From Pezizomycotina sp. ARF18 (Eukaryota; Ascomycota), in the NCBI GenBank assembly GCA_002224055.1, contig AZLU01000311.1, forward strand, positions 1 through 37,952: a stretch of DNA of 37,952 nucleotides, in the 5' to 3' direction. The position numbers and the translations under genes were made by a program. How positions within the stretch are numbered: the stretch's first letter is position 1; every line of letters starts with the position of its first letter. Below the pieces are notes generated by a model. It was not told where the DNA came from. It searched no databases and saw nothing but the letters and a program-made list of their open reading frames with translations. This document shows, in pieces, positions 1 to 10,439 of the stretch.

Positions 1-1640
1 AGGCGCGAGATATTTTATATATTTAACGAATTAACCCGTATAAATATTCTCTTTATTAATCGCGGCCTTTCTATACGTCTCTAAATATAATTTAGAATAT
101 TATACGCGATAAAACTCTACTATTAAGATATTATATAAGATTACGCCTTCGCGGTATAATTTAAAAATAGTATAGGCGGTATAGCTTTACTAATCTATTC
201 TATATATAGAAATAATCTATTATTAAGTATTAATAGATATTTTTTCTATATATATTTCTATACTAAAGTCGTTTTACTAGCCTTTATTATCTCTTCTTTA
301 TAAAAGCTAAAAAATTTATAATTCTATCTTTAAATACTTTAAAGCTATTATAAAGCGGTTAAGGAAGAAGTACGTACTATAGAAGAAGTTTATAATTAAA
401 ATAGTTTAGGCTATATAAACTAACTCTCTTAATATTATAGAAATATAATAAATAAAAAAGGACTTTTTATAACTTAGCTAAGAAATTTTACTCTATAATA
501 AAAATAAAATACTATAAAACTCTAACGTAGATAGATATAAAAGAGGAGAAGAGTAAGAAAAAGGAATAGATAATAAAGAAACGTATAAAGATTACTAGTA
601 AAAATATAGAAAAGAGTTTATAGATTATTATAAGTAATATTATAGCGTTAAAGAGTAAAGAGGTTATTTTAAAAAAGTTAAAATATTAATAAAAAAGAAG
701 TAAAGTAAAAAAAGAATTAAGTTTAAGAAAATATTTTTATAAACTCTTCTATACTTATTAAAATTTAATACTAATAAATCTACTTAGTATAATAAGTTAG
801 TTTAGTTTAATAAGTATAACCCTAAGTAAAATAAAGCTATAATTTATCTTTTAATACCGGTTAAAAAGTATATTATTAATCTTTTTAATCTAATAGAAAA
901 AAAATAAGTCTTTATTCTTTAATCTTTTAAAAATAATAAAAAATATCTCGGTATTCCTATCGCTAAAGTTAGTATTAAGCGCTTATTTTTATAAAATAAG
1001 ATATTCTCTTATATTAACGTAATAGACTTAAAGCTAGTATAATATACGATATTATAATTATTAAAAACTAGTTAAAAAATAGATTACGTAAAAAAACGTT
1101 AATATTAAAAGTAAAGCGGTAAAAGATCTAATAGATAAGATATTACGCTTAAAAACGATATTAATATTACTAAAAGAATAATTTATATAGTAATAATAAG
1201 GATTTAAAGATAAAAGAGTATAATAATAACTTTAACTCTATTAATAAGAGTACTAATAATTAATAATACCCTATCGCCGTAGCCTAAGCTAAAATAATAG
1301 TACTCCCCTTAAAATATTAATAAGATAATTTATTAGTAGCTTATAATAAATAATTAAAAAAGAAAAAAAAGAATATAAGTTATAGACTAATCTTTAGCCG
1401 CAGATTATATACTAGGGTCCTAATATAAGAAAGGTAAATAATAGGAGATAGCTAAGTATTAGAGCTTATATAGGCCGAGAAAAAATTAAGAAAAGTCTTA
1501 AGTACGTTAGACTATATTATTTTATTTATTTTAGTTTTCTTTTATTATCCTTAAAATAAGTTTTTTAATATAAATTTATTAAAATTATATATATATATAA
1601 TACTTTATTTTTATTTCTTTTATATATCGTACTTATAGAC
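1..1640. repeat. RIP-degraded AT-rich repeat block
   Basis: This stretch is extremely rich in TA dinucleotides, with very few CA or TG and stops in all frames. That is the usual result of repeat-induced point mutation on multicopy DNA in ascomycetes. No open frame of useful length survives. Lysine- and glutamate-rich stretches around 480-740 suggest a former transposase or other basic coding region, but I cannot assign a family. Repeat origin is inferred from base composition and from the transposon ends just downstream. Confidence 0.7.
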
Positions 1641-2028
1641 CTTAGTAGGAGAATACTCTTAGTATTAAACTATAGTATAGAGATATCGGTACTCTATATA
1701 AAGACGTCGGTAGGAGAATATCCTTAGTATTAAGCTATAGTATATAGATATTAGCTAGTAGATATAATATAATAAGATAATAAATTATATATATATAAAA
1801 TAATTTTTAAATCGATATAAAAATGTAAAAAGTATATAAAATTATAAATAAATATATACGTATAATATTATTTTTTAGGGTCTTAGCGGTCTTAGCGGGT
1901 AACCCGACCCTGGTAGGTTGGGTATAGGCTACCCGCCTATTTTAAAAATCTTAAAAACCCGCCCGAACCCGACCCGGAGCTAAACCCGAACGGGCCGGTC
2001 AGGATACCCGGGCCGATATCGAACACTA
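1640..2028 (-). mobile_element. hAT-like transposon end, copy 1, with minisatellite
   Basis: Read on the minus strand, the element begins TAGTGTTCGA at 2028-2019, followed by a GC-rich zone of GGGCGGGT and CGGGTTCGGG blocks (about 1880-2018), an AT-rich subterminal stretch and a degenerate minisatellite (about 1640-1765). A TAGTGTT-like terminus followed by repeated CG-rich blocks is typical of hAT-family ends. The minisatellite portion is RIP-mutated while the GC-rich terminal zone is less so. A matching end in the same orientation lies at 3466. I could not find an opposite end or an 8-bp target duplication, so the element may be incomplete or non-autonomous. Confidence 0.5.
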
Positions 2029-2820
2029 GCTATAAAGTATTTTGAAGAACTTAGAGAATTAAAGTTAGAACTATAGAAGAGTCTAAGTTTTATAAACTTA
2101 AAAGGAAGGGCTCTTTTTAATATCTTAAGTAGACTACTATAGGATCTAATACTTCTTTAATATTAAAATATAGCTAGTAGAGGTAAAAAATATTTCTTAT
2201 AGCCGGCCTAAAGTTATAAGAATTTTTTTTTATTTAAACCGCTCTTAGGGCTTAATATAAGTTATATAGCGATTAAATAAGATAAATTTTCTATAGATTA
2301 CTACTATAGATCTTTAAAAATTTGGTAATTTTAGGACTAATTACTACTATAAATCCTCAAAAATTTAATAGTTTAGACTAGAGAAAGGTTAAGTAGAAAG
2401 GGTTTTAATAGCTTTAAGACGTTTATAAAAATATTTTTTTATCATTACTCGTCGTTTTTAATACTAAAATTATATAGGGTTTAATTAATAAAATTAGTAG
2501 TTTTAGACCGAAAATCTTAATTTTCTAAAAGACAAATCCTTTTAAGTTTAAAAAAATAAGACTCCTTTATAGTTCTTACTTTAAATCTCTTAGTTATCTA
2601 TATTATTAATATAAAATCTGTAAAGTAAGCCGGGATTTTAGGGTCCGGGGTATAGCGGTATTACCTTATAATACTACCTTCCCCCTTAGTTTTTAACGAA
2701 AATGACCTAATCCTCTATTATTTGGTATTAGGATACCGCCGTAGTTCTTTAGTTTTAGTAAGTAGGATCTCTCTAGTTTTATCTATCTAGTTTTAAAGGT
2801 TTTACTAATATGTTAGTTTA
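2029..2820. repeat. RIP-degraded spacer between two transposon ends
   Basis: AT-rich and stop-rich sequence without a gene. It lies between the two same-orientation hAT-like ends, so it probably belongs to the interior of the second element. The section from about 2620 to 2780 keeps more G and C than the rest. No coding motif was recognised. Confidence 0.5.
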
Positions 2821-3178
2821 ATATAGGGATATAATATGTGATGTTAATAGGAGGATACCTATAGTGTTAAATAGTATAGGAATACCGGTACTCTCTATAG
2901 AGATATTAAGCTATGCTATAGAGATATTAGTAGATAAATATAGAGATAGTAAGCTATAATAATAGATATGTTACTCTATAGTATAGGGATACCGGCATAC
3001 TGCTATAGAGATATTAAGCTATATTATGGAGATGTTGGTGGACGGATATGGAGATATTAAGCTATGGATAGGATATTAGTAGACGGACATGGAGATGTTG
3101 GGCTATAATATGTGGATACCGGTGCTCTGCTATGGAGATGTTGAGCTATGCTATGGAGACATTGGTGGATGGATATTT
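2821..3178. repeat. Minisatellite of GCTATGGAGATGTTGG-type units
   Basis: Irregular tandem repeats built from the words CTATGGAGAT, GTTGAGCTAT and GGTGGA(C/T)GGATATGG, with interspersed GATACCGGTGCTCTGC-like units. The left part is converted to TA-rich versions (ATATTAAGCTATA) while the right part keeps G and C, so RIP damage falls off towards 3180. A short extra copy of the unit recurs at about 3219-3255. A shorter, more mutated version lies at 1640-1765 in the first element. Confidence 0.7.
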
Positions 3179-3466
3179 AGCTAGTAGATATATATAATAT
3201 AATAAATAATTATATTAATGGATGGAGATGTTGAGCTATGGCATGGGATGTTGTTAGCTAGCAGATATATATAAATAATATAATAAATTATATATAAAAT
3301 ATTCCTAAATCGATGCAAAATGTAAAATAAATAATAAATTATATAAAATATCTACAAATAGAATTATTTTTATATATAAAAATGTCTTGGCGGGTTAGCC
3401 CGGATCTGCCGGGCGGGCGGTCAGAGGGTGCCCAAACCCGCCCGGCCCGCCCGGCCTCAAACGCTA
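3179..3466 (-). mobile_element. hAT-like transposon end, copy 2
   Basis: On the minus strand this end begins TAGCGTTTGA at 3466-3457 and differs from copy 1 by two transitions. It is followed by the same GC-rich block arrangement (GGGCGGGCC, CGGGCGGGT, about 3375-3456) and a similar AT-rich subterminal zone with CTAAATCGAT at about 3306. It is much less RIP-mutated than copy 1. Being in the same orientation, the two ends are either two adjacent copies or a nested insertion. Confidence 0.5.
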
Positions 3467-4260
3467 CCATAGATGTATAGCGGGAAACGATACGTTAGTA
3501 TATACTACTTAAGTAACCGAGTATATCTCATATTTAGCGATACGAGCATCCTAGCGCCACATAATAAATAATTTCTACTCGCCTAGTATTTTATATAATT
3601 ATTATAGTAATGAGGCATCGCGATACGGCGCGTCCGATATTAGATATGGGAAATTCGCTTCTAAATTAGGTAAGTATCCTAACAATTATGTTAACTGACT
3701 GTATCAATATCATGCATTTATGGAGGAGCGAAGCCGACGCTAGAAAGGAGGCTAAGAAGCGAAGTTAGTAGTACCCTATCGTGTAATATTTGTACTTAAC
3801 GAGGCTTTGCGGGATACGACATGAGGACTTGCTCGTGATACAGCTAGCGCTACCTAGGCGTATAGATTCGTGATTTCGGGAGGAAAGCTTGGAAGGCTCG
3901 TGTATTATGCTTACATCGCTCTTCCCCCTTTCCCTCTCTTTTCTTCAAGTTATCCCCTTCGTATTTTTCCTCCTTTCCCCCTTCCAGAATTATTTTCTGG
4001 AATCAAAATTCCTCCCCTTAAAGTTAACAAAGGCCTTCATACTAGCTGCAACGTATCCTCACAAACGCAACGATCGATGACCAGCCCAGGAAGAGATCCT
4101 CGTTCAACTCATCTTTTTCCAAGATTTTTGTAGGCCATATATCGCTCATACCGCCCCTTATCTGTATTCTAACTTAAAGCCTTGCAATACTGACCAGTAT
4201 ACTCATATAGCTTTGTCCTTGTTCCCAGAAACTCTTCCCAGCTGTACCCATTATCCTGCA
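3467..4260. other. Transition zone without a gene
   Basis: Base composition recovers from the AT-rich block to ordinary values by about 3600. Two small forward frames at 3870-4133 lack any recognisable protein pattern and lie in a pyrimidine-rich stretch. The last 100 bases are the probable 5' leader of the F-box gene beginning at 4261. Nothing else was recognised. Confidence 0.5.
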
Positions 4261-5202
4261 ATGTCTCTAGATTCCCTTCACAACGAGCTCCTCGTCGATA
4301 TCTTCGAGCATCTCAGCTACCGCGATATCAAACTCGGCGTCCAACTTGTCTGCAAACAGTTCCACGCATTGGTGGAGAATCGCTCCGCCTAAATCAAGCG
4401 GACTCTATTCCTGGAGCACCCGATCATTTGCGACGCATCAGCTCGATCTAGTTTCTCGATGAAGGACGACCTTACCGCTCCGGACCAAAGCGACAGCGAC
4501 CTTCAGATGGAACAGTTATCCAAATTAACCCAGTCTTTCGAAAGCTCAGTTAGATATGCAACCCAGCCAACCTATTCGCCGTAACAGAGTATGATGTGCC
4601 TAATGGAATTTCGACTTCCCTCGACGACGTAACCTCTGCCGAGGACCACGGGTGGTGTACGTATCCCGTCGTTTCTGATTGAATACTCACCTTTTCACCG
4701 ATTTACGCTTTCTTTCCCCCCCACTCCCTCCCTCTTTTTCCCCGCTTTCTCTTTTTATTTTAGTTCTTTTTTTCTCATCCCCTCTCACGATGTACTTACG
4801 GTCGCTCCTGTGTAGATGTATGGCGCACCGATAAAAGGTTTTCAGACTTTGGCGCTCGCAAAGAGAATGCCATTTCTCCACAGTCTCGAGCACGGTCATT
4901 CATCTGATGGGATTCGCCCTTGTCTGGCTTGGCGAACCGGGAACGGATAGAGCAATCACGTCATGGAGGCGATTATCAGCGCATTTGCCCGTGATACTGA
5001 GCGACATTCAAACGTCAAAAGGATACGAAGGCTACACTATAATGAAGGTGGGTATGATAAGATAGCTTGCAGGTACGAGTTGGGAGGTATGAGCCGTTGG
5101 TTTGGCTATCGGTGGAGATACACGTTTCCAAGGGCTATTACGATTAAGGTTATCGAAGGAGTGGTTCACCTCCTCATCGGAAACCGGTTTGCTAGATGGT
5201 AG
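4261..5202 (+). pseudogene. F-box family protein F1, broken
   Basis: The ATG at 4261 opens a clear F-box: LHNELLVDIFEHL, then YRDIKLGVQLVCKQF. F-box proteins normally bind Skp1 and bring substrates to an SCF ubiquitin ligase. An in-frame TAA at 4390-4392 follows ENRSA; the next codons (IKRTLFLEHP) correspond to the LFRD block of the paralogues. After a frameshift, a NPANLF-like block at about 4571 replaces the usual HPAF. A GTACGT donor near 4657 and a pyrimidine-rich stretch ending in TTTTAG or GTGTAG (4765 or 4816) suggest the family intron; its exact end is unclear. The C-terminal region resumes at about 4960 with VMEAI and ends with VIEGVVHLLI and a stop at 5202. The ENAVSP block is not recognisable. 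With a stop and frameshifts it cannot give a full protein. Confidence 0.8.
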
Positions 5203-5594
5203 CAGACACCAAACATTCCGTTACAAATAACTATAGTGTGGAAACATTCAGGCAGCCGTCACTCAGTCTTGTTGTGCCTAGGCCCTGAATGCGGCATCCT
5301 GCACGCTGTCTCTAAAGTTGCAATATGGAATTATATATTTATGTATTTATACGATGCGCCTTCCCTGGATCTGAATTTGCTTAATCTTGTCCAGGTAAGA
5401 AGCCTTCTTTTAAAACTTCTCCCCATAGCAGCCTGGAAGGATGCAGCTTGGCGGCTCTTACGATTTCTGAACAAGGCATGACTCGGTTCAACACAGCCTC
5501 ATACAACATGTTCTTAAAAACAAAAACCTTTTCCTCATTCCATTCCCGATTTTCGCCCGTCTTCAACCCACAGTAACCGATACTCTCGTTGACT
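5203..5594. other. Spacer between F1 and F2
   Basis: Gene-free spacer of about 390 bases. It would hold the 3' end of F1 and the promoter and leader of F2. A short forward frame at 5236-5481 has no start ATG near a promoter and no family pattern. Nothing else is seen. Confidence 0.4.
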
Positions 5595-6284
5595 ATGACG
5601 CTCTTATCACTTCCGAACGAGCTTTTAGTAAACATTTTCGAATATTTGACGTATCTAGACCTCAAATTCCGGATCGCGTTGACATGCCGTCGATTTCGAT
5701 CGTTATTGAACATGAGAAGCGAAAAGGCTGCTCTCGATGGAGTACTATTTCGAGATGACTGACTGGAAATCACCATGCGAAGACATCATACCTTGTTCAT
5801 CCTGCTTTCCGAGTTAAGCGGCTTCGTTTCTCGCCCATGTTGGATAAGGTCCTGCGGAACTCATTGTCAACCGGCGAGTCAATAGCAAGGATACATTTTC
5901 GGACGTGGAAGCTGGATGGCAGACGTATGTGATCTTATCGATCCGACGACTATAATCCAAGTATAATTGCTAAAGTTCTATTAATATAGTCAGGAAAGAC
6001 TTCTCTATAAGATCGTCCTTATCGCTTACGAAAACGCCCTTTCTCCCCCGGTATCAAAAATTCGCGTCCATCTTCCGACGTTTCTCCCGAACAAAGACGG
6101 CTTTGTTCCCCGTGTACTTGTCGACACAGGCGGGAAATATCCAGTTACGGTTGTCGATGTTATGAAGGCTTTTATGAAGATGTACGATGACCTAGTTATC
6201 GCTACACGCGACGCGTCGGGCATGCTTAACGTAAAGAGTCTGATACTGGCTACCCCTATCGTGAAGGTCGAGCAGGGGTTGTAA
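5595..6284 (+). pseudogene. F-box family protein F2, broken
   Basis: ATG 5595 begins an F-box (SLPNELLVNIFEYLTYLDLK, then ALTCRRF) followed by DGVLFRDD and a TGA stop at 5760-5762. In another frame the diagnostic block YLVHPAFRVKRLRF follows at about 5793. The frame runs to a good intron (GTATGT donor at 5925, TATAG acceptor ending at 5989). After the intron one frame is open to the end: ENALSPPVSKIRV, then YPVTVVDVMKAF, ending with VKVEQGL and TAA at 6282-6284. The second half is undamaged; the stop and one frameshift lie between the F-box and HPAF. This copy shows the full family architecture best. Its ATG is 1334 bases from that of F1. Confidence 0.85.
5925..5989 (+). other. Intron in F2 (65 nt)
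   Basis: Donor GTATGT, a GCTAAAG branch-like sequence at about 5969, acceptor ATAG. It separates the HPAF half from the ENALSP half. Introns at the equivalent place occur in F9 and F10, which supports descent from one intron-bearing ancestor. Confidence 0.65.
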
Positions 6285-6829
6285 ATTTTTACATGAATTA
6301 GTCAAAAAGCGCGCCTAGGCAGTGCCTTGGAGCCTTGACCATTAAAGCAGTGATCATCTATGCGTAGGGCTTACGGATCTTTATTTCCCTTCTGCGATGG
6401 CCCTATGGTCACTCCCCGACAAGGTTCACTGGTGATAGGAGATTTCCAATTACGCCGGTCTTTATTATTCCAGAATAGGTTAACTGAGGTCACATCAAGG
6501 CTGTATATATCGCGATAGTAAGCTGTACATGCTCATATACACAAATAATATAATGTTAACAAAAATATAGGATATCACTCCTGAAACGTACCTTGGATTT
6601 ACCCTCAGGAAGAATGCGGAGCTCTTGCGTTTGTCGCCTCGCATTAGCGTGCATCGAATTTCAGCTGACAAATTAAGCACCGCTGCATTCCAGGGTTTCC
6701 CCCGCCTCTGAATGAAAAGATCTTGATCCCCGAGATTTAACAATCTTTCTCAGAACCCAAACTTCGATTGGAGATCAATTCAACCTTGATATTTCCCCTC
6801 AAAGAGACAGAACCTCGAATTTCGGGGTT
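6285..6829. other. Spacer between F2 and F3
   Basis: Gene-free stretch of about 545 bases. An 82-codon reverse frame at 6495-6743 shows no recognisable domain and is probably chance. The end should contain the promoter and leader of F3; no clear TATA box was identified. Confidence 0.4.
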
Positions 6830-7416
6830 ATGGATTGTCTACCGAACGAAATCCTCATAAGGATCCTACAAAACTCTCTCTATTGGGACCTCAAGCTACG
6901 CTTACCGTTAGTTTGCCGGCGCTTCCGCGATGTTATCAACCATAGGACCAAAACCGGGGTCCTAGATCGCGTACTTTTCCGTGACGAAGACGTTGATGTT
7001 CTACGCAGCGAGAAAGCCTCTCGGCCACGCGGGCTCGAGTACCACATTCACCGATATTCGAACATCTCGAATGGCCTACCCTTTATATGATCACCGAAAC
7101 TTCGATCGCAAACGAGAACGCGGTGTCACCTCCGGTTTCATTACTTATCCTGCGGTTGTCGATATACCACAACACATACGCGCCCCTATACGTTAGAAGC
7201 GGAGAATCTGGCAAAGCCATTACGGTTACCCGTATCATGGAGGCCCTCTTGAAGTTTTTCGACGGTGGCTGGCACGGTTCGTACGATAAAGATCTACGCA
7301 TCGGGATCGAGGAAGGCGTGGTAAACCTCTTTCTTCCATGCCCGACACCGTGCATTTATAAGGTTGCCCGACCGCAGAAGCATGCACGAAACAGGGGCAA
7401 ATATGTAATTTCTTAG
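6830..7416 (+). pseudogene. F-box family protein F3, one frameshift
   Basis: ATG 6830 opens MDCLPNEILIRILQ, then YWDLKLRLPLVCRRF (F-box) and DRVLFRDEDVDV. The frame reads EYHIH and then shifts at about 7052: restoring one base in CACC-GATATTC would recover the HP-x-F block (HPIFEHLEW). From there the second frame continues in register through ENAVSPPVSLLILRL, AITVTRIMEALLKFF and EEGVVNLFL to the stop at 7416. A single missing base in what was probably a CCC run is the only defect visible, so this is the copy closest to intact. No intron is present. The word GTTTGCCGGCGCTTC is shared exactly with F4. Confidence 0.85.
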
Positions 7417-8005
7417 ATATATCGATATGTCGAGACATTTCAATTCAATTCAATCAGTATATAGCGCCTACATCATTATTGAGCTGCATTTCTTTCGTAG
7501 AGGAGACGACGTTCCACTGACTCTCAGACATCTCCAGGAGCGTAAGCCGATCACAAAAAAAAGGGGGTTGACTTTTCAGCCTCATCAACTATCCTTTTCA
7601 CTTCGACTTCCAGCCAAGACATGCTCCTAAAGTGTTCTGCGACCCCGATTGAAGTGCTTATGTGCTAAGACGCCTTGGTCGTTTCCCAGTAATTCGTTAT
7701 TGCCGCCACTGCCCAAAAGCCAGTCTGAATATATGCATGAGCCGACGCCTAGCTCTGCTACAGAGCCATACAAGATCCGCTGGATATGAGGGATGGGTTT
7801 ATTTGCAGTTTGGGTGAACCAGGTTAAACTAGGAATCTAGGATAGAGCAGAGCGGAGAAGTTTTTAAGCCTCTTTTCTCTAGTTCCGTTCAATAATAAAA
7901 TCCAGCTTTTCTCCAATTTCTTCTGCCTTTCGGTTTCATCCCGCAACAATCCTGTTTGCATCTCGAAAAACCGTAAAACTATCATATTATAAACGCTAAA
8001 AAATC
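7417..8005. other. Spacer between F3 and F4
   Basis: About 590 bases without a gene. A short forward frame at 7427-7630 has no family pattern. The A- and T-rich final 60 bases before 8006 are the likely leader of F4. Nothing else was recognised. Confidence 0.4.
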
Positions 8006-8591
8006 ATGGAATTCCTCCCGAGCGAAATACTCCTTAAGATCTTGGGCTCTTGTACCTATTTCGACCTAGCTTACCGTCTGCCACTGGTTTGCCGGCGCTT
8101 CTATGAGCACATTAACAGCAAGTCCATCGCGATCGACCGTGTACTCTTCCGCGACGTGCCGTTGCGCCTACGGAAAGCCAAGCTTATGACGCTCATATCG
8201 CCTTCCGAAGCATGCGTACCATAGCATGGGCTTACCGGTGGAATGGGCCCTGTTACCCCGCCCCAGGGTCGAAGGTGAAAGCGCCGGATACATCATACTC
8301 GCACATACTTTGGTCTCAGAGGAAAACGCGGTGTCGCCGGCAGTGACAGAGCTTGTCGTATATATCATGAGAGCTGAGAGGGTCGTGGGATCTTTCTTAA
8401 TAACTGGAGGAAATAGAGTAAGAGCCGTAACGGTTCTTCAAGTAATAGAAGGAATTAGACGGCTGAGTGTCCAACTACCTTCACATGAAGAGATGGCACG
8501 CTACCGATGGGGCGGAGAGGTTGAGGCGAAGGTCATTGACGGGCAGTTGAACTTATTCGTCTATATTTCTCTAAGGGATAATCCCTTTTGA
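8006..8591 (+). pseudogene. F-box family protein F4, broken
   Basis: ATG 8006 opens MEFLPSEILLKILGS, then YFDLAYRLPLVCRRF (F-box) and IDRVLFRDVPL. The frame ends at 8224. The block YDAHIAFRSMR, matching the family HPAF region, is in a second frame at about 8182, and a third frame from about 8205 carries YHSMGLPVEWALL, SEENAVSPAVTELVVYI, RAVTVLQVIEGI and VIDGQLNLFV to TGA at 8589-8591. Two frameshifts within about 40 bases therefore separate an intact N-terminal half from an intact C-terminal half. No intron. The gene is convergent with F5. Confidence 0.82.
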
Positions 8592-8759
8592 CGGCAGACA
8601 AGTATCAATTAGCCTCATATAGATGGATTTATGTCAAACCACTGAATTGTATATAAATAAATATTCGGAATGCGTATAATCGTAACCATCTGCCCAGCGA
8701 AACCAAGGTATCTCTATCTCCAAAGCACGTGTAATACGGGCTGTGACTACCCCTAACCA

Positions 8760-9356
8760 TCAATCAGGGCACCGGAGGAACAGGTGAACCTCGTCAACAA
8801 TCTCAAGGCGAGTGTGTCCTCTAAAGTACCATAATCGCAAAAAATGAAAAAGTCGGCGACAACCTCCATGACGTCAGAAATACTCACAGCGCGCTTCTCG
8901 CGTCTGCCTTATCGACAATTATTGGTTCGTGTTCATCGTTCCCTTTTAGGAGGCCCAAGTTCAGTTTAGAAACCGGCGGCGATACGGCATTCTCATGCGC
9001 GAGTGGTGTTTCCATGAGAAAGCATGAAGGCGGCTTGAGCGCCGCTTCCAAGGATTTCGCCAGACAGGTTTAGGGTTACCATTTCCTCAGGCAGAGAGAA
9101 TCGGCAAGTAACCCGCTCGAATACCGGGTGGTATCTGTAAACCTGAGCCGGTCGGACTGTGCTTTCATATCTCAGGGTGCTTCCTGCGCATCCATTGACA
9201 TCTTCTCTGAAGAGAGCTCGATCTAGTCCGCCCTCTTTCGTTCTGGACCTGGTTAAATCGCGGAAACGCCATGACAAAGAAGGGATGCGGAGCTTTAAAT
9301 CCCAGCAGTCGCAGTTTTCCAGAATCTTAGGCGGGATCTCGTTGGGATAGAGTTCG
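8760..9356 (-). pseudogene. F-box family protein F5, inverted copy, broken
   Basis: On the minus strand the frame reads ELYPNEIPPKILENC, then CWDLKLRIPSLSWRFRDL (F-box), DRALFREDV, YRYHPVFERV, and continues to about 8993. After a frameshift AHENAVSPPVSKLNLGL follows (about 8993-8943), then VSISDVMEVVADFF (about 8885-8845), and after another shift LEIVDEVHLFLRCPD with a stop at 8762-8760. No ATG lies at the expected start: the position before ELYPNE has no initiator codon. With a lost start and at least two frameshifts it is a pseudogene. It is tail to tail with F4, 168 bases away. Confidence 0.8.
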
Positions 9357-10439
9357 TGGTAGCTATGACTTTCCGATTAGTCTGATGCAGATCCGGAGTC
9401 ACCGTCCTGCCATCGTGGTGCCGTTTCTCGGTGAATATATATATATTTAAAGGGAGAAAACCCTTGTAATATCGTTCCGGCAACCTCGTTTTCACTTACA
9501 GCGGGGGCAGGCAGAACATCCTCGATTACTTTGTTTCTACGTCAGAACACCGTTACCCTTATAACTTACTCCAATTTGTGATTATTTTCGACTATTATTT
9601 TCATTATTATTCGTTTCTTTCGCCGTGTGCCTACTCATCCAGCGCAGATACCGGTCGATGAATGAACTACAAACTCGAACAGCTTTTGCAGATTCACAGT
9701 AAACCTTTGTTCCAAGCTTATAATAATATCGGCTGAGTGGGTAATCCAATTGAATTGAGACTTCTTGGCTGCAGATATCATGCATATAGCCATGACAAGG
9801 GGATTCTTCGAATATTCTCGATGAAATTTTGTCTTATCAATTTTCCATCTCCTGTTCCGCGAGATGATAGATCTGATCCTAAAACTCAGGCCATGGAAGG
9901 AGAAAAGGGGGGGCAAAGGGAGAAACATGGAAATGGTAAAGAGTTCCTCGCTGTGCTCAATCGATGGCGTTTTTAGCTTGGGAAGGCCAAGGAAACGTTG
10001 TGATGGCGCTTTTTAGCTCTGAAGGGCTTTAATGGAAATTTCTGAGTGGTCAGGTAGGCGAAAATCAATAAAAACCTACCTAAGTACTTATCAAATTGGT
10101 AGCTAAAATGAGAGATCGTGGAAGCAGAGAACGCCAGAAATTGCTCTATAGTAGAACGAGAGAAATTTTACCGGAGTATATAGCAGCGATAACAGCCGTT
10201 GATGAGATGAAGCTCTATCAGGAAAAGAGAACTTTTAGATTGGAATCTCTAATTTTCAAGAACCAGTTTAATCACCTGAAGCTCGGTCTCAGTGGCTCAT
10301 CTCGGCAGTGCCAAAGCTAATGCTTCAAGGATATCATTTAATCGTAAGTTATTCCCTTTTGAACAGCTTCCAGTGGTTTGCGAGAAACAATGATATATTG
10401 GGTACTATTTGGTATTTTACAGGACTAACATAATAGGGA
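9357..10439. other. Gene-poor stretch with one unassigned reverse frame
   Basis: About 1.1 kb without a recognised gene. A 97-codon reverse frame (9928 to 9635, with an ATG) contains MAICMISAAKKSQFNWITH, no domain I know, and lies next to a G-run at about 9906-9914. A forward frame at 10108-10320 is charged but unrecognised. Either could be a relic; neither is supported by motifs. Confidence 0.3.

Noticed and set aside
2821-3178. CRISPR-like or telomeric repeat
   Set aside because: Units are irregular, adjacent and without unique spacers, and there is no TTAGGG array; it is a transposon-linked minisatellite in a fungal genome.
5381-5776. 131-codon reverse frame
   Set aside because: It is antisense to the F-box of F2 and its leader, whose forward reading has clear family motifs.
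9635-9928. 97-codon reverse frame with ATG
   Set aside because: Next to a long G-run, without a domain, promoter or intron; kept only as a note in the spacer description.
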